Below are positions 19,188 through 29,900 of a stretch of DNA of 44,258 nt, piece after piece. Below the pieces are notes generated by a model that saw nothing but the letters and a program-made list of their open reading frames with translations, did not search any database and was not told the origin of the DNA. The stretch comes from an uncultured Flavobacterium sp. (lineage in GTDB: Bacteria > Bacteroidota > Bacteroidia > Flavobacteriales > Flavobacteriaceae), in NCBI GenBank assembly GCA_947626185.1, contig CANQRD010000008.1, forward strand, positions 1-44,258, given 5' to 3'. Positions within the stretch are counted from its first letter, which is position 1. Each line of letters starts with the position of its first letter. The translations under genes were made by a program, and so were the position numbers.

Positions 19188-19946
19188 ATGATAGATGAGT
19201 TCTGCAAAGATTTTGAAAAATCAACACAATCATTTCTTTTGAAAAGACTGTCAAAACGCCCGCCACGAATAACTAAATCAGAAGTAATTACAACTTACCT
19301 TCTATCACATTTAAGCGGTTTTCGTTGTTTTAAGCATTTCTATATCTATTATGCTCAAAAATAGTTGACTAAAGAATTTCCTACTACTGTTTTACATAAT
19401 CGTTTTATAAAGTTGATGTAATCGGTAATTATACCCATGACCATTTTTGCTAAAACCCGTTGTTTAGGCAAGTGTACAGGTATTTTATTTGTAGATTCTA
19501 AACCGATCCAAGTTTGTTAATCTAAAAGAATTAGTAATAATAAAGTTTGTAAAAATATAGCTATAACCAGTAAGTCAACTATTGGTTGATTTACTGGATT
19601 TAAACTATATATAATTATTAATGACACAGGAGAAATCTTGAGTTTTGCTATTACATAAATTAATATAAATAATCGTGAGCCTTTAAAAAATGAGGGATTC
19701 CTTAAAAATATCTTTAAGAAATTATTTCTAGATGGAATTGAGTTAATTACTAATATTAGAAATAATAGGAAGAACTCGCTTATAAGTATGTCTGATAAAA
19801 TTCTACTTAAGAAAAGATCTGTGATTGAAACGGTAAATGATGAATTAAAAAATGTATATCAAGTAGAACACTCTATATACAGACCTCCTATTAATCTTGT
19901 CACTGGTATTATTGCATACCATTTCCTGCCTAAAAAACAGCTTTAG
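19188..19946 (+). pseudogene. IS982-family transposase pseudogene
   Basis: Single-frame translation MIDEFCKDFEKSTQ...GFRCFKHFYIYYAQK*LTKEFPTTVLHNRFIKLM*SVIIPMTIFAKTRCLGKCTGIFFVDSKPIQVC*SKR...TGFKLYIIINDTGEILSFAIT*...SDKILLKKRSVIETVNDELKNVYQVEHSIYRPPINLVTGIIAYHFLPKKQL with five in-frame stops. Confidence 0.85.
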
Positions 19947-20004
19947 ATAGGAAAGAGTAAAAATCAATCAACTAGCCTTTTATAATCGAAATCAGATTGT
20001 TATA

Positions 20005-20043
20005 AAAAAGCCCTCGCCGAAAAAATCAGCAAAGGGCTTTTTC
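20005..20043 (-). terminator. Terminator of the susCD-phosphoesterase operon
   Basis: AAAAAGCCCT...AGGGCTTTTT hairpin with flanking A/T tracts downstream of the stop codon at 20061. Confidence 0.75.
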
Positions 20044-20060
20044 GCGCTAAAATAAAATAA

Positions 20061-21569
20061 TTATTTATTATCGAGAATTTCTGTAAAAGTATTCCCGAAT
20101 CTATCAGTAACTACAATAGTAATCTGTTTTGCATCTTCTGAAGGTCGAAATAAAAACATATGATCTGTTAATATTGGCTCAACCCATTTTCTTCTTGCTG
20201 GCAGCTGTGCTCCTCCGTGTAGTTTTACACTTAATGGATCCTTTGCACGAACACGAACAAGATTACCTTTTTCTACACCATCTTCCAACCAAACAGCATT
20301 CCACTTGTCGTCCCAGTTCCAAATATTTACACTCCAATTATCTAAATATTCAGGATTTTCTCCTTTTTTATAAACTCTGAATTGTTCTTCTTTAGGTAAT
20401 CCAGTTCCTTTATAATACCATTTTATGTCATTCCCCTCTACTGTGTACACACCGTAACCACTTGGTGTTCCATCTTGACAGATTGGACCACTCCACCATG
20501 CACCACAAACAGTTCCATGGCAGTGTTCAAAAATGTTACTTTCGATCTCAATGTTTTCGTTGAAATGAGTATGCCCAGACATCAAATGAGCATTATATGG
20601 TTTTAGTACTTCATATAAATATTCTCTATTACTTACCATTGCTCCAAGTGATTTTTCTTGAGGGTAACGTTCAAAATGTCTTGTAAAAGAAGGAATGTGC
20701 TGGAACACAACAACTGTTGATCCTTTAGGCACAAAAGACAAATCTTTTTCTAACCAAGCTAACTGACTCTCTGTTATATATCCAATATATTGCTTATCTC
20801 TTCCTATAAAAAACACATCATCAAGAACAACGTAATGCACCAATCCGCGATTAAATGAATAATACTGTGGTCCGTACATTGAACTAAATGTTGTAGTAGA
20901 TAATTCATCACTTCTTTGTTCTAAATCTGCATCGTGATTTCCGAAAACCTGAAAGAATGGAATTTGTGTATTTTGGACTGCTTGATTATATTTTTGTGAT
21001 AAATCATGACGATCCCAAATAAGATCTCCGCAACCAACACCAAATACGTTTGTTGAATTAAGATGCTTAATTGTTTCAACTACATCCGGAACAGTTTCAG
21101 TTAACAACATTTCTGCCTCGTCTTCCTTTTGAATTTGAGGATCGGCCAATACCAGGAAATGATGATTAATATCGGAGTCCTTTAACTTAGATAAATCAAA
21201 ATTGCAGGTATTTACACTTTTATTTTTATCAATTTTTTTAAAGAAATCTGCTGAACCATTCTTTTGTTGATCTATTTTATAACCCGACGGTAAAGAAATG
21301 AAAACAAAAATTGCTTGGTTAGAGCTCTGAAATTTATAATTTCCAGATTTATCAGTTTGTACAACATTAAATCCATCTGAAACTATAACATTTGCCAAAC
21401 CTTTTCCTTTACTAGTTACTTTTCCAGCTATTGTAACACTTTTTAAAGTTTCGCTTGGATTAGTTTGATTAGTAGCTAAAATATTTGCTGCGGCATCTTG
21501 GGCGGAAAATATTGAAATACCTCCCGCTGTTAATACTACGTTTTTTATAAAATTTCTTCTCGAATTCAT
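20061..21569 (-). CDS. Calcineurin-like metallophosphoesterase (N-terminal CarboxypepD-like and C-terminal accessory domains), Tat-type signal
   Basis: 502 aa; MNSRRNFIKNVVLTAGGISIF signal; LADPQIQ, GDLIWD, FGNHD, MSGHTHFNE metallophosphatase motifs; N-terminal IAGKVTSKGKGLANVIVSDGFNVVQTDKSGNYKF. Confidence 0.92.
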   Translation of the reverse strand: MNSRRNFIKNVVLTAGGISIFSAQDAAANILATNQTNPSETLKSVTIAGKVTSKGKGLANVIVSDGFNVVQTDKSGNYKFQSSNQAIFVFISLPSGYKIDQQKNGSADFFKKIDKNKSVNTCNFDLSKLKDSDINHHFLVLADPQIQKEDEAEMLLTETVPDVVETIKHLNSTNVFGVGCGDLIWDRHDLSQKYNQAVQNTQIPFFQVFGNHDADLEQRSDELSTTTFSSMYGPQYYSFNRGLVHYVVLDDVFFIGRDKQYIGYITESQLAWLEKDLSFVPKGSTVVVFQHIPSFTRHFERYPQEKSLGAMVSNREYLYEVLKPYNAHLMSGHTHFNENIEIESNIFEHCHGTVCGAWWSGPICQDGTPSGYGVYTVEGNDIKWYYKGTGLPKEEQFRVYKKGENPEYLDNWSVNIWNWDDKWNAVWLEDGVEKGNLVRVRAKDPLSVKLHGGAQLPARRKWVEPILTDHMFLFRPSEDAKQITIVVTDRFGNTFTEILDNK

Positions 21570-21577
21570 TCTCTAGT

Positions 21578-23029
21578 TTAATTTTGCCACCAAATTTTAA
21601 AATTGATATCGTCGCCACCCATTTTTTGAATTTGCTTATCGTAATTTGTTTTATTTTTTGTTCTGATATCCAATGGATAAGGAAAGCGCGTTGGCATTTT
21701 TCCGTCATTCATCATTTTACTTGTTGATGGAAGCACTGGAAACCCTGTACGTTTATGCTCAAACCATTGCTGATAATCATTCATATATAAAGCAAAGTAC
21801 TTTTGTAACATTATTCTTTCTAATGTATTATTGTATTCTGTTGCAGGATTATTAAAATAATCTAATGGCATTGCAACTTTTCTTGTCATCATTGCTGCTT
21901 CAACTGCTTTTTCGTACAATTCCTGTGCATTTGGTAAATACCCCTTTTGCGCTAACTCGGCCTTAATAAACAATACTTCTGAATAAGTTAACACAGGTAC
22001 TGAAGTAGGATTAGCTGCCATTGTATTATTTAATGTTGAAGCATCGTAATCAAATTGTGAATCAGAGCCTTCAAAAGCACTAGGAATTCCTTTATAACCA
22101 ATATTTTCTTTTTTACCATTTTCTGTTCGCGATGCTTGCGTAGCAAATACTGGTAAACGAGGATCATTGGCTTCATTTAAGTTATCGATAAAAAAAGAGG
22201 CCATTTTTCTACTCAATGTAAAATCTTGAATACGACTCCATGGTGAAACATTTGGATGAACACCCGTAATTAAAAATGTTGCTTCTTCTTCAACTTTATC
22301 TATTATTGGATATTTAGCAGGATCATTTAATATTGCAACTATACGATTATAAGGATCTTTATTTTCCTTATTTGATATACGAAGCAATAAACGCAATTGT
22401 AAACTGTTTGTAAATTTTCTCCATTTAGCAATATCATTATTAAATAATAAATCAGGATAATAAATCATTGCTTTTGAAGTATCGTACAAACTATTCGCTT
22501 GTTCTAGATCATTTAATAAGCTGTCGTAAATTTTTTCTCCTTCGTCAAACGCTGGATAAATAATTTTTTCTGCTCCTTTACTTGCATCAAAGTAAGGTAC
22601 ATCTCCAAAAATATCGACCAAATATGATGCTGTTAAAACACGCATCGTAATAGCAATAGCTTGATAATTTCCGTCTTTTGTACGTATTGCTGCTGCTTCC
22701 ATATCACGAGCCGTTTTCATCCAACGATAATACGTATTCCATGGAGCAGATCCGATATTATCAGTAAAATTGTAATGTTGAATTCCGTAAGATGTTTGAG
22801 GATAGGTAACAATATCCTGCATTATTTCACTATTATGCGCCCAGCTTCTATACATGTTTTCTGAGAAAACTTCGTAAATAAGTGGATTTAATAATGTACC
22901 TGGACTAATTTCTTGCAAACGATTTGGATCTGTGTTTGTTTCTTCAAAGTCGCTTGTACAACTTACTAATTGTAAAGAAGTTGCTCCTAAACAAATTAAG
23001 CTTACAAAGAAAAGTATTCTATTTTTCAT
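21578..23029 (-). CDS. SusD/RagB-family lipoprotein (SusD-like 2 type)
   Basis: 483 aa; lipobox LQLVSC; ITMRVLTASYLVDIFGDVPYFDASKG; EVLFIKAELAQKG; 3 bp from the SusC stop. Confidence 0.94.
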   Translation of the reverse strand: MKNRILFFVSLICLGATSLQLVSCTSDFEETNTDPNRLQEISPGTLLNPLIYEVFSENMYRSWAHNSEIMQDIVTYPQTSYGIQHYNFTDNIGSAPWNTYYRWMKTARDMEAAAIRTKDGNYQAIAITMRVLTASYLVDIFGDVPYFDASKGAEKIIYPAFDEGEKIYDSLLNDLEQANSLYDTSKAMIYYPDLLFNNDIAKWRKFTNSLQLRLLLRISNKENKDPYNRIVAILNDPAKYPIIDKVEEEATFLITGVHPNVSPWSRIQDFTLSRKMASFFIDNLNEANDPRLPVFATQASRTENGKKENIGYKGIPSAFEGSDSQFDYDASTLNNTMAANPTSVPVLTYSEVLFIKAELAQKGYLPNAQELYEKAVEAAMMTRKVAMPLDYFNNPATEYNNTLERIMLQKYFALYMNDYQQWFEHKRTGFPVLPSTSKMMNDGKMPTRFPYPLDIRTKNKTNYDKQIQKMGGDDINFKIWWQN

Positions 23030-23031
23030 GA

Positions 23032-26000
23032 TTAAAATTCTAATTTAAGATTAAACCCATAAGTTGCTGGTGAAGGCATTTGCCCCATTTCAACACCTGG
23101 CATCATTGAATTTCCGTTTAATGCTGCTGTTTCTGGATCAAAAATTGGGAAATTTGATAACATAGCTAAGTTTCTTCCATAAACTGATAATGAAATCCTA
23201 TTCATTTTTAATTTATCAAGTACTTGTTTAGGAAAATTATACTCTAAACTAACATCGCGTAATTTTACATATGATGCATCAAATGAATTAGACTCAAGAT
23301 TTGCTCTTCTGTAGTAAGATGCATAATAATCTGCAGGATTTACTTTTACATTATTTTGAGAATATGAACCGTCAGCATTCATAACAACTCCATCTCCAAT
23401 AATAAAGCCTTCTTCACGACCATATAATGTATGACCTAACTTACCTTGCTCACTCATTTTATGGTGCGTTTGAGAATAGACAATCCCACCGTAAGAGCCA
23501 TCAATAGTAAAACTCAATCTAAAGTTTTTATATTTAAGTGTATTTACCCAACCTGCTGTCCACTTAGCATAAGCGTTACCAACATATTCAATTTCTGTTG
23601 AGTTTTGTGGTAAACCTTTGTCAGTGTAAACAATTTTTCCTTCTTCATTTCTAACAAATTTATATCCGTAGATATCTCCTGTTGTTCCACCAACTTTACC
23701 AATAATTTGCGCTGTTCCAGATTCAGCTAATACTTGTTGATCTCCACCTTCAAGATCCTGTGATAATGACATTATCCTATTTTTATTAATTGCCCAGTTT
23801 AAAGTTGTATCCCAACTAAATGACTTAGATTTTACTGGAGTAGCATTTATCACTGCTTCTATACCTCTATTTCTAACAGTACCTGCATTTACATAAGCTC
23901 TTGAATAACCTGTTACATAGTTTAAAGGAACGGTAATTAATTGATTCTTTGTATTAGTTTCGTACAATGTAACCTCAAGTCCTAAACGATTTGCAAACAT
24001 TCTTTGTCCATAACCAAATTCAAAACTCTCTGTACCTTCTGGTCTTAAATCTACGTTATGCAAAATTGTTGGAGGAGTAGCTGAACTAGGAAACTCACTA
24101 TTATTATAGTATAACTTAGTTCTATAAGCAGAAGTTCCGTTACCTACATTTGCATAAGATGCTCTTAATTTTGAATAATTAATTGCTGATGGAAATACGA
24201 AAATATCATTCAATAAAAAACTCGCATTTAAAGATGCATAAGTAAACGACCAGTTTTCTTCTGGTAATGTGCTAGACCAATCATTTCTAATTGTTCCGTC
24301 TAAAAACATCATATTTTTATAACCTACAGAAGCCATTCCGTATAGTGAATTAACTTTAAGGTTATTATCCTCAATGTTTGTACTTGCTGCATTAATACCA
24401 TTTGCCAACATATACACACCTGGAGTAACTAATCCGTTTACCCAAGAAGCTGTTGAATGCATTTTTGAATTTCTCATATTACCTCCTACAGATAGTCCGT
24501 AATTAAAGTTACCAGCATTATTTTCTGTATAGCTTAATAAGAAATCAGTATTTATTTCTGTGAAATTAATTTGTTGTGATTTGAAATACCCTTTTCCAAA
24601 TTTGGTAGTATTAAAAGGACGTCTTTGCTCACGTTTATCATCTCTAGAATTAATCGCTCCTCTAAGCATTAATTTTAACTTAGGTGCTAATTCAATATCT
24701 GTTGATAAACTTCCTATTAATGTATTTGCATTTACTCCATTGGTAGTTTCATAAGCAATCAAATATGGATTTTCAATATAAGAGCTGAAAGGGTGGATTT
24801 GTTCTACTTGATATTGCCCTTGCTTCCAAATTGGACGATACCAATCTAAATCAACGTTTGGATTTTGAAAGATCATAAAATAACTAATTGAATGATTCCC
24901 GTATCCTGTACCAGGTAAATTATCACTTTTTCTGTTTGAATAACTTACACTAGTATTTACTTTAATAGCATCTGAAATTTGATAATCTGCTTTTGTAGAG
25001 ATAGAAGTTCTATCAAACCCAGTATTTGGCATAATCCACTCATTCTTAGAATTAGTTATTGTAGCCCTAATACTTCCTTTATCATTCCCTCCAGAAAGCC
25101 CTAAAGTATTAGTAGTTGTAATACCAGTTCTCCAAAAATCTTTAATATTGTTTTTATAGGGCTGCCAAAGTGTACGCTCTTTACCTTGTGCTTCTGTTAC
25201 AGGATCGTATTGGTAATAATATTGTCCTTCAAATTTTGGTCCGAATGCACTACTCGTTCCCCCTGTATTCGCTCCATCTTCAGAAACACCGTAAGAATAG
25301 TATGGATCTCCGTCTTTATTGAAACTCTTTCCTGTTCCTTGTCCATATTCATATTGATAATCTGGCCAACGTTGAATAACATCAAAACTAATATTAGAAT
25401 TGAAGCTTACTCCTAAACCTTTCTTCTTCTTACCACCTTTTGTAGTAATCATTAAAACACCATTACTAGCTCTAGATCCGTATAATGCAGCCGCTCCAGG
25501 CCCTTTCAATACAGAAATACTTTCAATATCATCTGGATTTAAATCTGCAATTCCATTACCGAAATCTACAGGTGTATCATCACTAATATAAGATGATCCT
25601 GCTCCACTTGACCATAAATCACTATTTACAACTACACCATCTACAACGATAAGTGCACCATTTGAATTTAAATCAATAGAACGATCTCCCCTTAATTTAA
25701 TTTGTGTAGAATTCATTGGTCCTGAATTAGAAGAAATCATTGTTAAACCAGCCACTTTCCCTTTTAATTCATCACTCCAATTATTTGAGCGTGCGTGATT
25801 AATATCATCACCATTAACTGTCTGTTGGGAATAACCTAATTTTTTTTCTTCTCTTTTAATTCCTAATGCAGTAACAACAACTTCGTTCAGCAAACTATTT
25901 TCTTCTTTAAGAATAATTTCTAAAGAAAGAGATGGATTAGAAACTTTCACTTTTTGAGTAACAAAACCCATATAAGTAAATTCTAATTCATTAGTTGAAT

Positions 26001-26265
26001 CATTGCTAAACGGAATAGAAAATTGTCCATTTAAATCTGTTAAAACTGTTTTATTGTTGGCTAAGTTTTTAACAACAACACCAGGCAAAACAAGATTACT
26101 CTGATCTAAAACTTTACCATTAATTCCTTTTTGTTGCTCATTAGAAGCAATTAGTTTATCGCTTGAAAAACTATTATTTTCTGCATGAACTTGTGAAGTA
26201 CAAATTGCCATCAATGTAGTAAATACGAGGAAAAGACTTTTGCTACTGCGTTCTACTTTTTTCAT
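23032..26265 (-). CDS. SusC/RagA-family TonB-dependent outer-membrane receptor
   Basis: Carboxypeptidase-like N-terminus, LNEVVVTALGIKREEKKLGYS TonB/plug region, VDFGNGIADLNPDDIESISVLKGPGAAALYGSRASNGVLMITTKGG; true start probably MKKVERSSKSLFLVF at 26265. Confidence 0.96.
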   Translation of the reverse strand: MKKVERSSKSLFLVFTTLMAICTSQVHAENNSFSSDKLIASNEQQKGINGKVLDQSNLVLPGVVVKNLANNKTVLTDLNGQFSIPFSNDSTNELEFTYMGFVTQKVKVSNPSLSLEIILKEENSLLNEVVVTALGIKREEKKLGYSQQTVNGDDINHARSNNWSDELKGKVAGLTMISSNSGPMNSTQIKLRGDRSIDLNSNGALIVVDGVVVNSDLWSSGAGSSYISDDTPVDFGNGIADLNPDDIESISVLKGPGAAALYGSRASNGVLMITTKGGKKKKGLGVSFNSNISFDVIQRWPDYQYEYGQGTGKSFNKDGDPYYSYGVSEDGANTGGTSSAFGPKFEGQYYYQYDPVTEAQGKERTLWQPYKNNIKDFWRTGITTTNTLGLSGGNDKGSIRATITNSKNEWIMPNTGFDRTSISTKADYQISDAIKVNTSVSYSNRKSDNLPGTGYGNHSISYFMIFQNPNVDLDWYRPIWKQGQYQVEQIHPFSSYIENPYLIAYETTNGVNANTLIGSLSTDIELAPKLKLMLRGAINSRDDKREQRRPFNTTKFGKGYFKSQQINFTEINTDFLLSYTENNAGNFNYGLSVGGNMRNSKMHSTASWVNGLVTPGVYMLANGINAASTNIEDNNLKVNSLYGMASVGYKNMMFLDGTIRNDWSSTLPEENWSFTYASLNASFLLNDIFVFPSAINYSKLRASYANVGNGTSAYRTKLYYNNSEFPSSATPPTILHNVDLRPEGTESFEFGYGQRMFANRLGLEVTLYETNTKNQLITVPLNYVTGYSRAYVNAGTVRNRGIEAVINATPVKSKSFSWDTTLNWAINKNRIMSLSQDLEGGDQQVLAESGTAQIIGKVGGTTGDIYGYKFVRNEEGKIVYTDKGLPQNSTEIEYVGNAYAKWTAGWVNTLKYKNFRLSFTIDGSYGGIVYSQTHHKMSEQGKLGHTLYGREEGFIIGDGVVMNADGSYSQNNVKVNPADYYASYYRRANLESNSFDASYVKLRDVSLEYNFPKQVLDKLKMNRISLSVYGRNLAMLSNFPIFDPETAALNGNSMMPGVEMGQMPSPATYGFNLKLEF

Positions 26266-26637
26266 ACTATTATGTTGTATAGATTTTAAGAAGTTTACGG
26301 TAGCAAAACACGTTATTTCCAAAAGTAAAAACAACATTATTGAATTAAGTAATAGTTAATGAATGTAAAGATTCAGTTACTCAATTTACCTAAAGAAGCA
26401 GATAAAAAACCCAAATAACCACATCTAAGATTAACATTTTTAAACACAACATCTTCAAAAATTAAAGTAAAAACACCTATTTAAAAATAATTAAAACCTT
26501 AAAACAAATAATTTTATATTAAATAGTCAAATTATTATATTTTTATTTATTTAACTTTCAGACAACATTCATAAAAATCAACAACCTAATATTGTCTTAA
26601 AGTAAAATTTTAAAATTCTATAAAAGCGAGAACAAAA

Positions 26638-26669
26638 AAAAGACCTATACAAATTTGTATAGGTCTTTT
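26638..26669 (-). terminator. 32-bp perfect palindrome, terminator after the rpoC-DUF3467 unit or operon boundary
   Basis: AAAAGACCTATACAAATTTGTATAGGTCTTTT directly downstream of the DUF3467 stop codon. Confidence 0.75.
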
Positions 26670-26677
26670 ATATTTAT

Positions 26678-26992
26678 CTAAGCATCTCCTTTAGGTCCAA
26701 AATTTAACGGCGGAATAATGGAACTTTGATTAGTATCAAAATCTTTAATTTCACCATTTGCCTTTTCAAATCTAACAACATTATCGTTTAAAGCTTTTAA
26801 AAGACGTTTTGCATGAATAGGTGTCAAAATTATTCTTGATTTTACCTTTCCTTTTGGAACACCTGGCATAATGTTTACAAAATCAACTACAAATTCAGTA
26901 TTGGAATGATTGACAATTGCTAAATTACAATAAGTTCCTTCAGCTGTTACTTCATCCAACTCAATGTTGAAATTATTCTGCTCTTCTGCCAT
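26678..26992 (-). CDS. DUF3467 family protein downstream of rpoC
   Basis: 104 aa; EGTYCNLAIVNHSNTEFVVDFVNIMPGVPKGKVKSRIILTPIHAKRLLKALNDNV typical of DUF3467. Confidence 0.88.
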   Translation of the reverse strand: MAEEQNNFNIELDEVTAEGTYCNLAIVNHSNTEFVVDFVNIMPGVPKGKVKSRIILTPIHAKRLLKALNDNVVRFEKANGEIKDFDTNQSSIIPPLNFGPKGDA

Positions 26993-26995
26993 TTT

Positions 26996-29900
26996 TTAGA
27001 AATTTAAATCTAATTCTTGAGCTAATAAATCACCTTTATCATTTGATGAAACGATAATGTTATCATACTCTCTTAATCCAGTTCCTGCAGGAATTCTGTG
27101 TCCAACGATAACGTTTTCTTTTAATCCCATTAAAGTATCAACTTTACCTGCAACAGCTGCTTCGTTTAAAACTTTTGTTGTTTCCTGGAACGATGCCGCC
27201 GAAATAAACGACTTCGTTTGTAATGATGCTCTAGTAATACCTTGTAATATTGGCGTACCAGTAGCAGGCATAACATCTCTAGAAATAACAATGTTTTTAT
27301 CCTCTCTTTTCAACATAGAATTTTCATCACGCAACTCTCTCATTGAAACGATTTGACCTTCTTTTAAATTTTCAGAATCACCAGCGTTTTCAACCACTTT
27401 CATTCCAAATAATCTATCGTTTTCCTTTATAAAGTCACTTGTGTGAACTAATTGATCTTCTAAGAACAATGTATCTCCTGGATCTTGAATTCTAACTTTA
27501 CGCATCATTTGACGAATAACAACCTCAAAGTGCTTATCAGAAATTTTCACCCCTTGTAAACGATACACTTCCTGAATTTCATTTACTAAATATTGTTGAA
27601 CTGCTGATGGTCCTTGGATACGTAAAATATCATCTGGAGTAATTGCTCCATCTGACAATGGCATACCTGCTTTTACGAAGTCATTTTCTTGAACAAGAAT
27701 TTGGTTCGAAAGCTTTACTAAATACTTTCTAACATCTCCTGTTCTAGATTCAACAACTATTTCTCGGTTACCTCGTTTTACTTTTCCAAAAGATACCACA
27801 CCATCAATCTCAGAAACCACTGCTGGATTAGACGGATTACGCGCTTCTAAAAGCTCTGTAATACGAGGTAAACCTCCAGTAATATCTCCTGCTTTTGATG
27901 AATGACGAGGAATTTTAACTAATACCTTACCAGCTTTAATCTTTTCTCCATCATTTACCATAAGGTGAGAACCTACCGGTAAGTTGTAAGAACGGATTAA
28001 CTCACCATCTTTACCATAAATTAATAAAGTTGGTATTAGTTTTTTATTTCTTGATTCACTAATAACTTTCTCTTGGAAACCTGTTTGCTCATCAATTTCA
28101 ACCATAAATGTTTGTCCTTGCTCGATGTCTTCATAAGCTACTTTACCAGTAAACTCAGAAACGATTACACCGTTATATGGATCCCATTTACAAAGTACAT
28201 CACCTTCAGAAACTACATCGCCATCTTTTACGTAAATATAAGATCCGTAAGGAATATTGTTTGTAGTCAATAAAATTCCAGTATTTAAGTCGAATAACTT
28301 AATCTCCGTTGAACGAGAAACAACGATTTTTTCTGGTTTTCCTTCAAAATCTTCTCCGTCTACAGTTTTTAATTCTTCGATCTCTAAACGACCGTTGAAT
28401 TTTGAACTAATAGTAGATACCTCAGAAATATTACCCGCTGTACCTCCAACGTGGAATGTTCTTAATGTTAACTGTGTACCTGGCTCTCCAATTGACTGAG
28501 CAGCAACAACTCCTACAGCTTCTCCTTTTTGAACCATTCTAGCAGTTGCTAAGTTACGTCCGTAACATTTAGCACAGATTCCTGTTTCTGCCTCACAAGT
28601 TAATGGAGATCTTACCTCAATTTTTTCTATTGGCGATGCATTAATTAATTTTGCAATAGCCTCAGTAACTTCTTCTCCAGCTCCAACGATGATTTCATTG
28701 TTTAGAGGATTTACTACATTATTTAAAACAACACGTCCAAGTACTCTTTCTCCTAAAGATTCGATTACCTCTTCGTTTTTCTTTAATGCAGCTACATCAA
28801 TACCTCTTAATGTACCACAATCAACAGAGTTTACAATTACATCTTGCGCAACATCATGTAAACGACGAGTTAAATATCCTGCATCGGCAGTTTTTAACGC
28901 AGTATCTGCAAGACCTTTACGAGCACCGTGAGTAGAAATAAAATATTCTAAAATTGATAATCCTTCTTTAAAGTTAGATAAAATTGGATTTTCAATAATT
29001 TCGCCACCTCCTGCTGTTGATTTCTTAGGTTTTGCCATTAATCCACGCATACCTGTTAGCTGACGAATCTGCTCTTTAGAACCCCTCGCTCCAGAATCTA
29101 ACATCATGTATACTGAGTTAAATCCTTGTTTATCTTCACGAATATTCTTCATTGCTAATTCTGTCAACATAGCATTTGTAGAAGTCCAAACATCAATTAC
29201 CTGATTATAACGCTCATTATTTGTAATAAGACCCATGTTATAGTTCATTGTAATATGATCAACTTGTTGATTAGCATCGTCAATTAATTCTTGTTTCTTT
29301 TCTGGAACAATAATATCTCCTAAGCTGAATGACAATCCTCCACGGAATGCATATCCATATCCCATTCCTTTAATATCATCAAGGAATGCAGCAGTTGTTG
29401 GAACATCAGTAATACTTAAAATATGACCGATAATATCTCTTAATGATTTTTTAGTTAAAACCTCATTGATAAATCCTGCAACTTCTGGTACAACCTCATT
29501 AAATAAGATACGACCTGCTGTAGTTTCAATAATTTTATAAACTAATTCGCCATTTTCATTGTAATCTTTTGCACGTACTTTAACACCTGCATTTAGGTCT
29601 AATTTCCCTTCGTTGATAGCGATATGTACCTCTTCAACAGAATAAAAAGTTAATCCCTCACCTTTTACAATTTCTTCTGGAGTAGACTTACGTAACTTAG
29701 TCATATAATAAAGACCAAGTACCATGTCTTGAGAAGGTACAGTAATAGGCGCACCATTTGCAGGGTTTAAGATATTGTGAGAAGCCAACATTAATAATTG
29801 CGACTCTAAAATTGCCTCTGGCCCTAATGGTAAGTGAACTGCCATCTGGTCACCATCGAAATCGGCGTTGAACGCAGTACACACTAATGGATGTAACTGA

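Noticed and set aside
19188-19946. In-frame UAG/UGA/UAA codons as possible recoding (selenocysteine/pyrrolysine or programmed readthrough)
   Set aside because: Three different stop codons at non-catalytic positions in a transposase that also has an internal deletion; simple pseudogenisation.
27057-28931. Antisense ORFs opposite rpoC, rpoB, susC, sucA and others
   Set aside because: Mirror ORFs of strongly coding sense genes; no start signals or recognisable domains.
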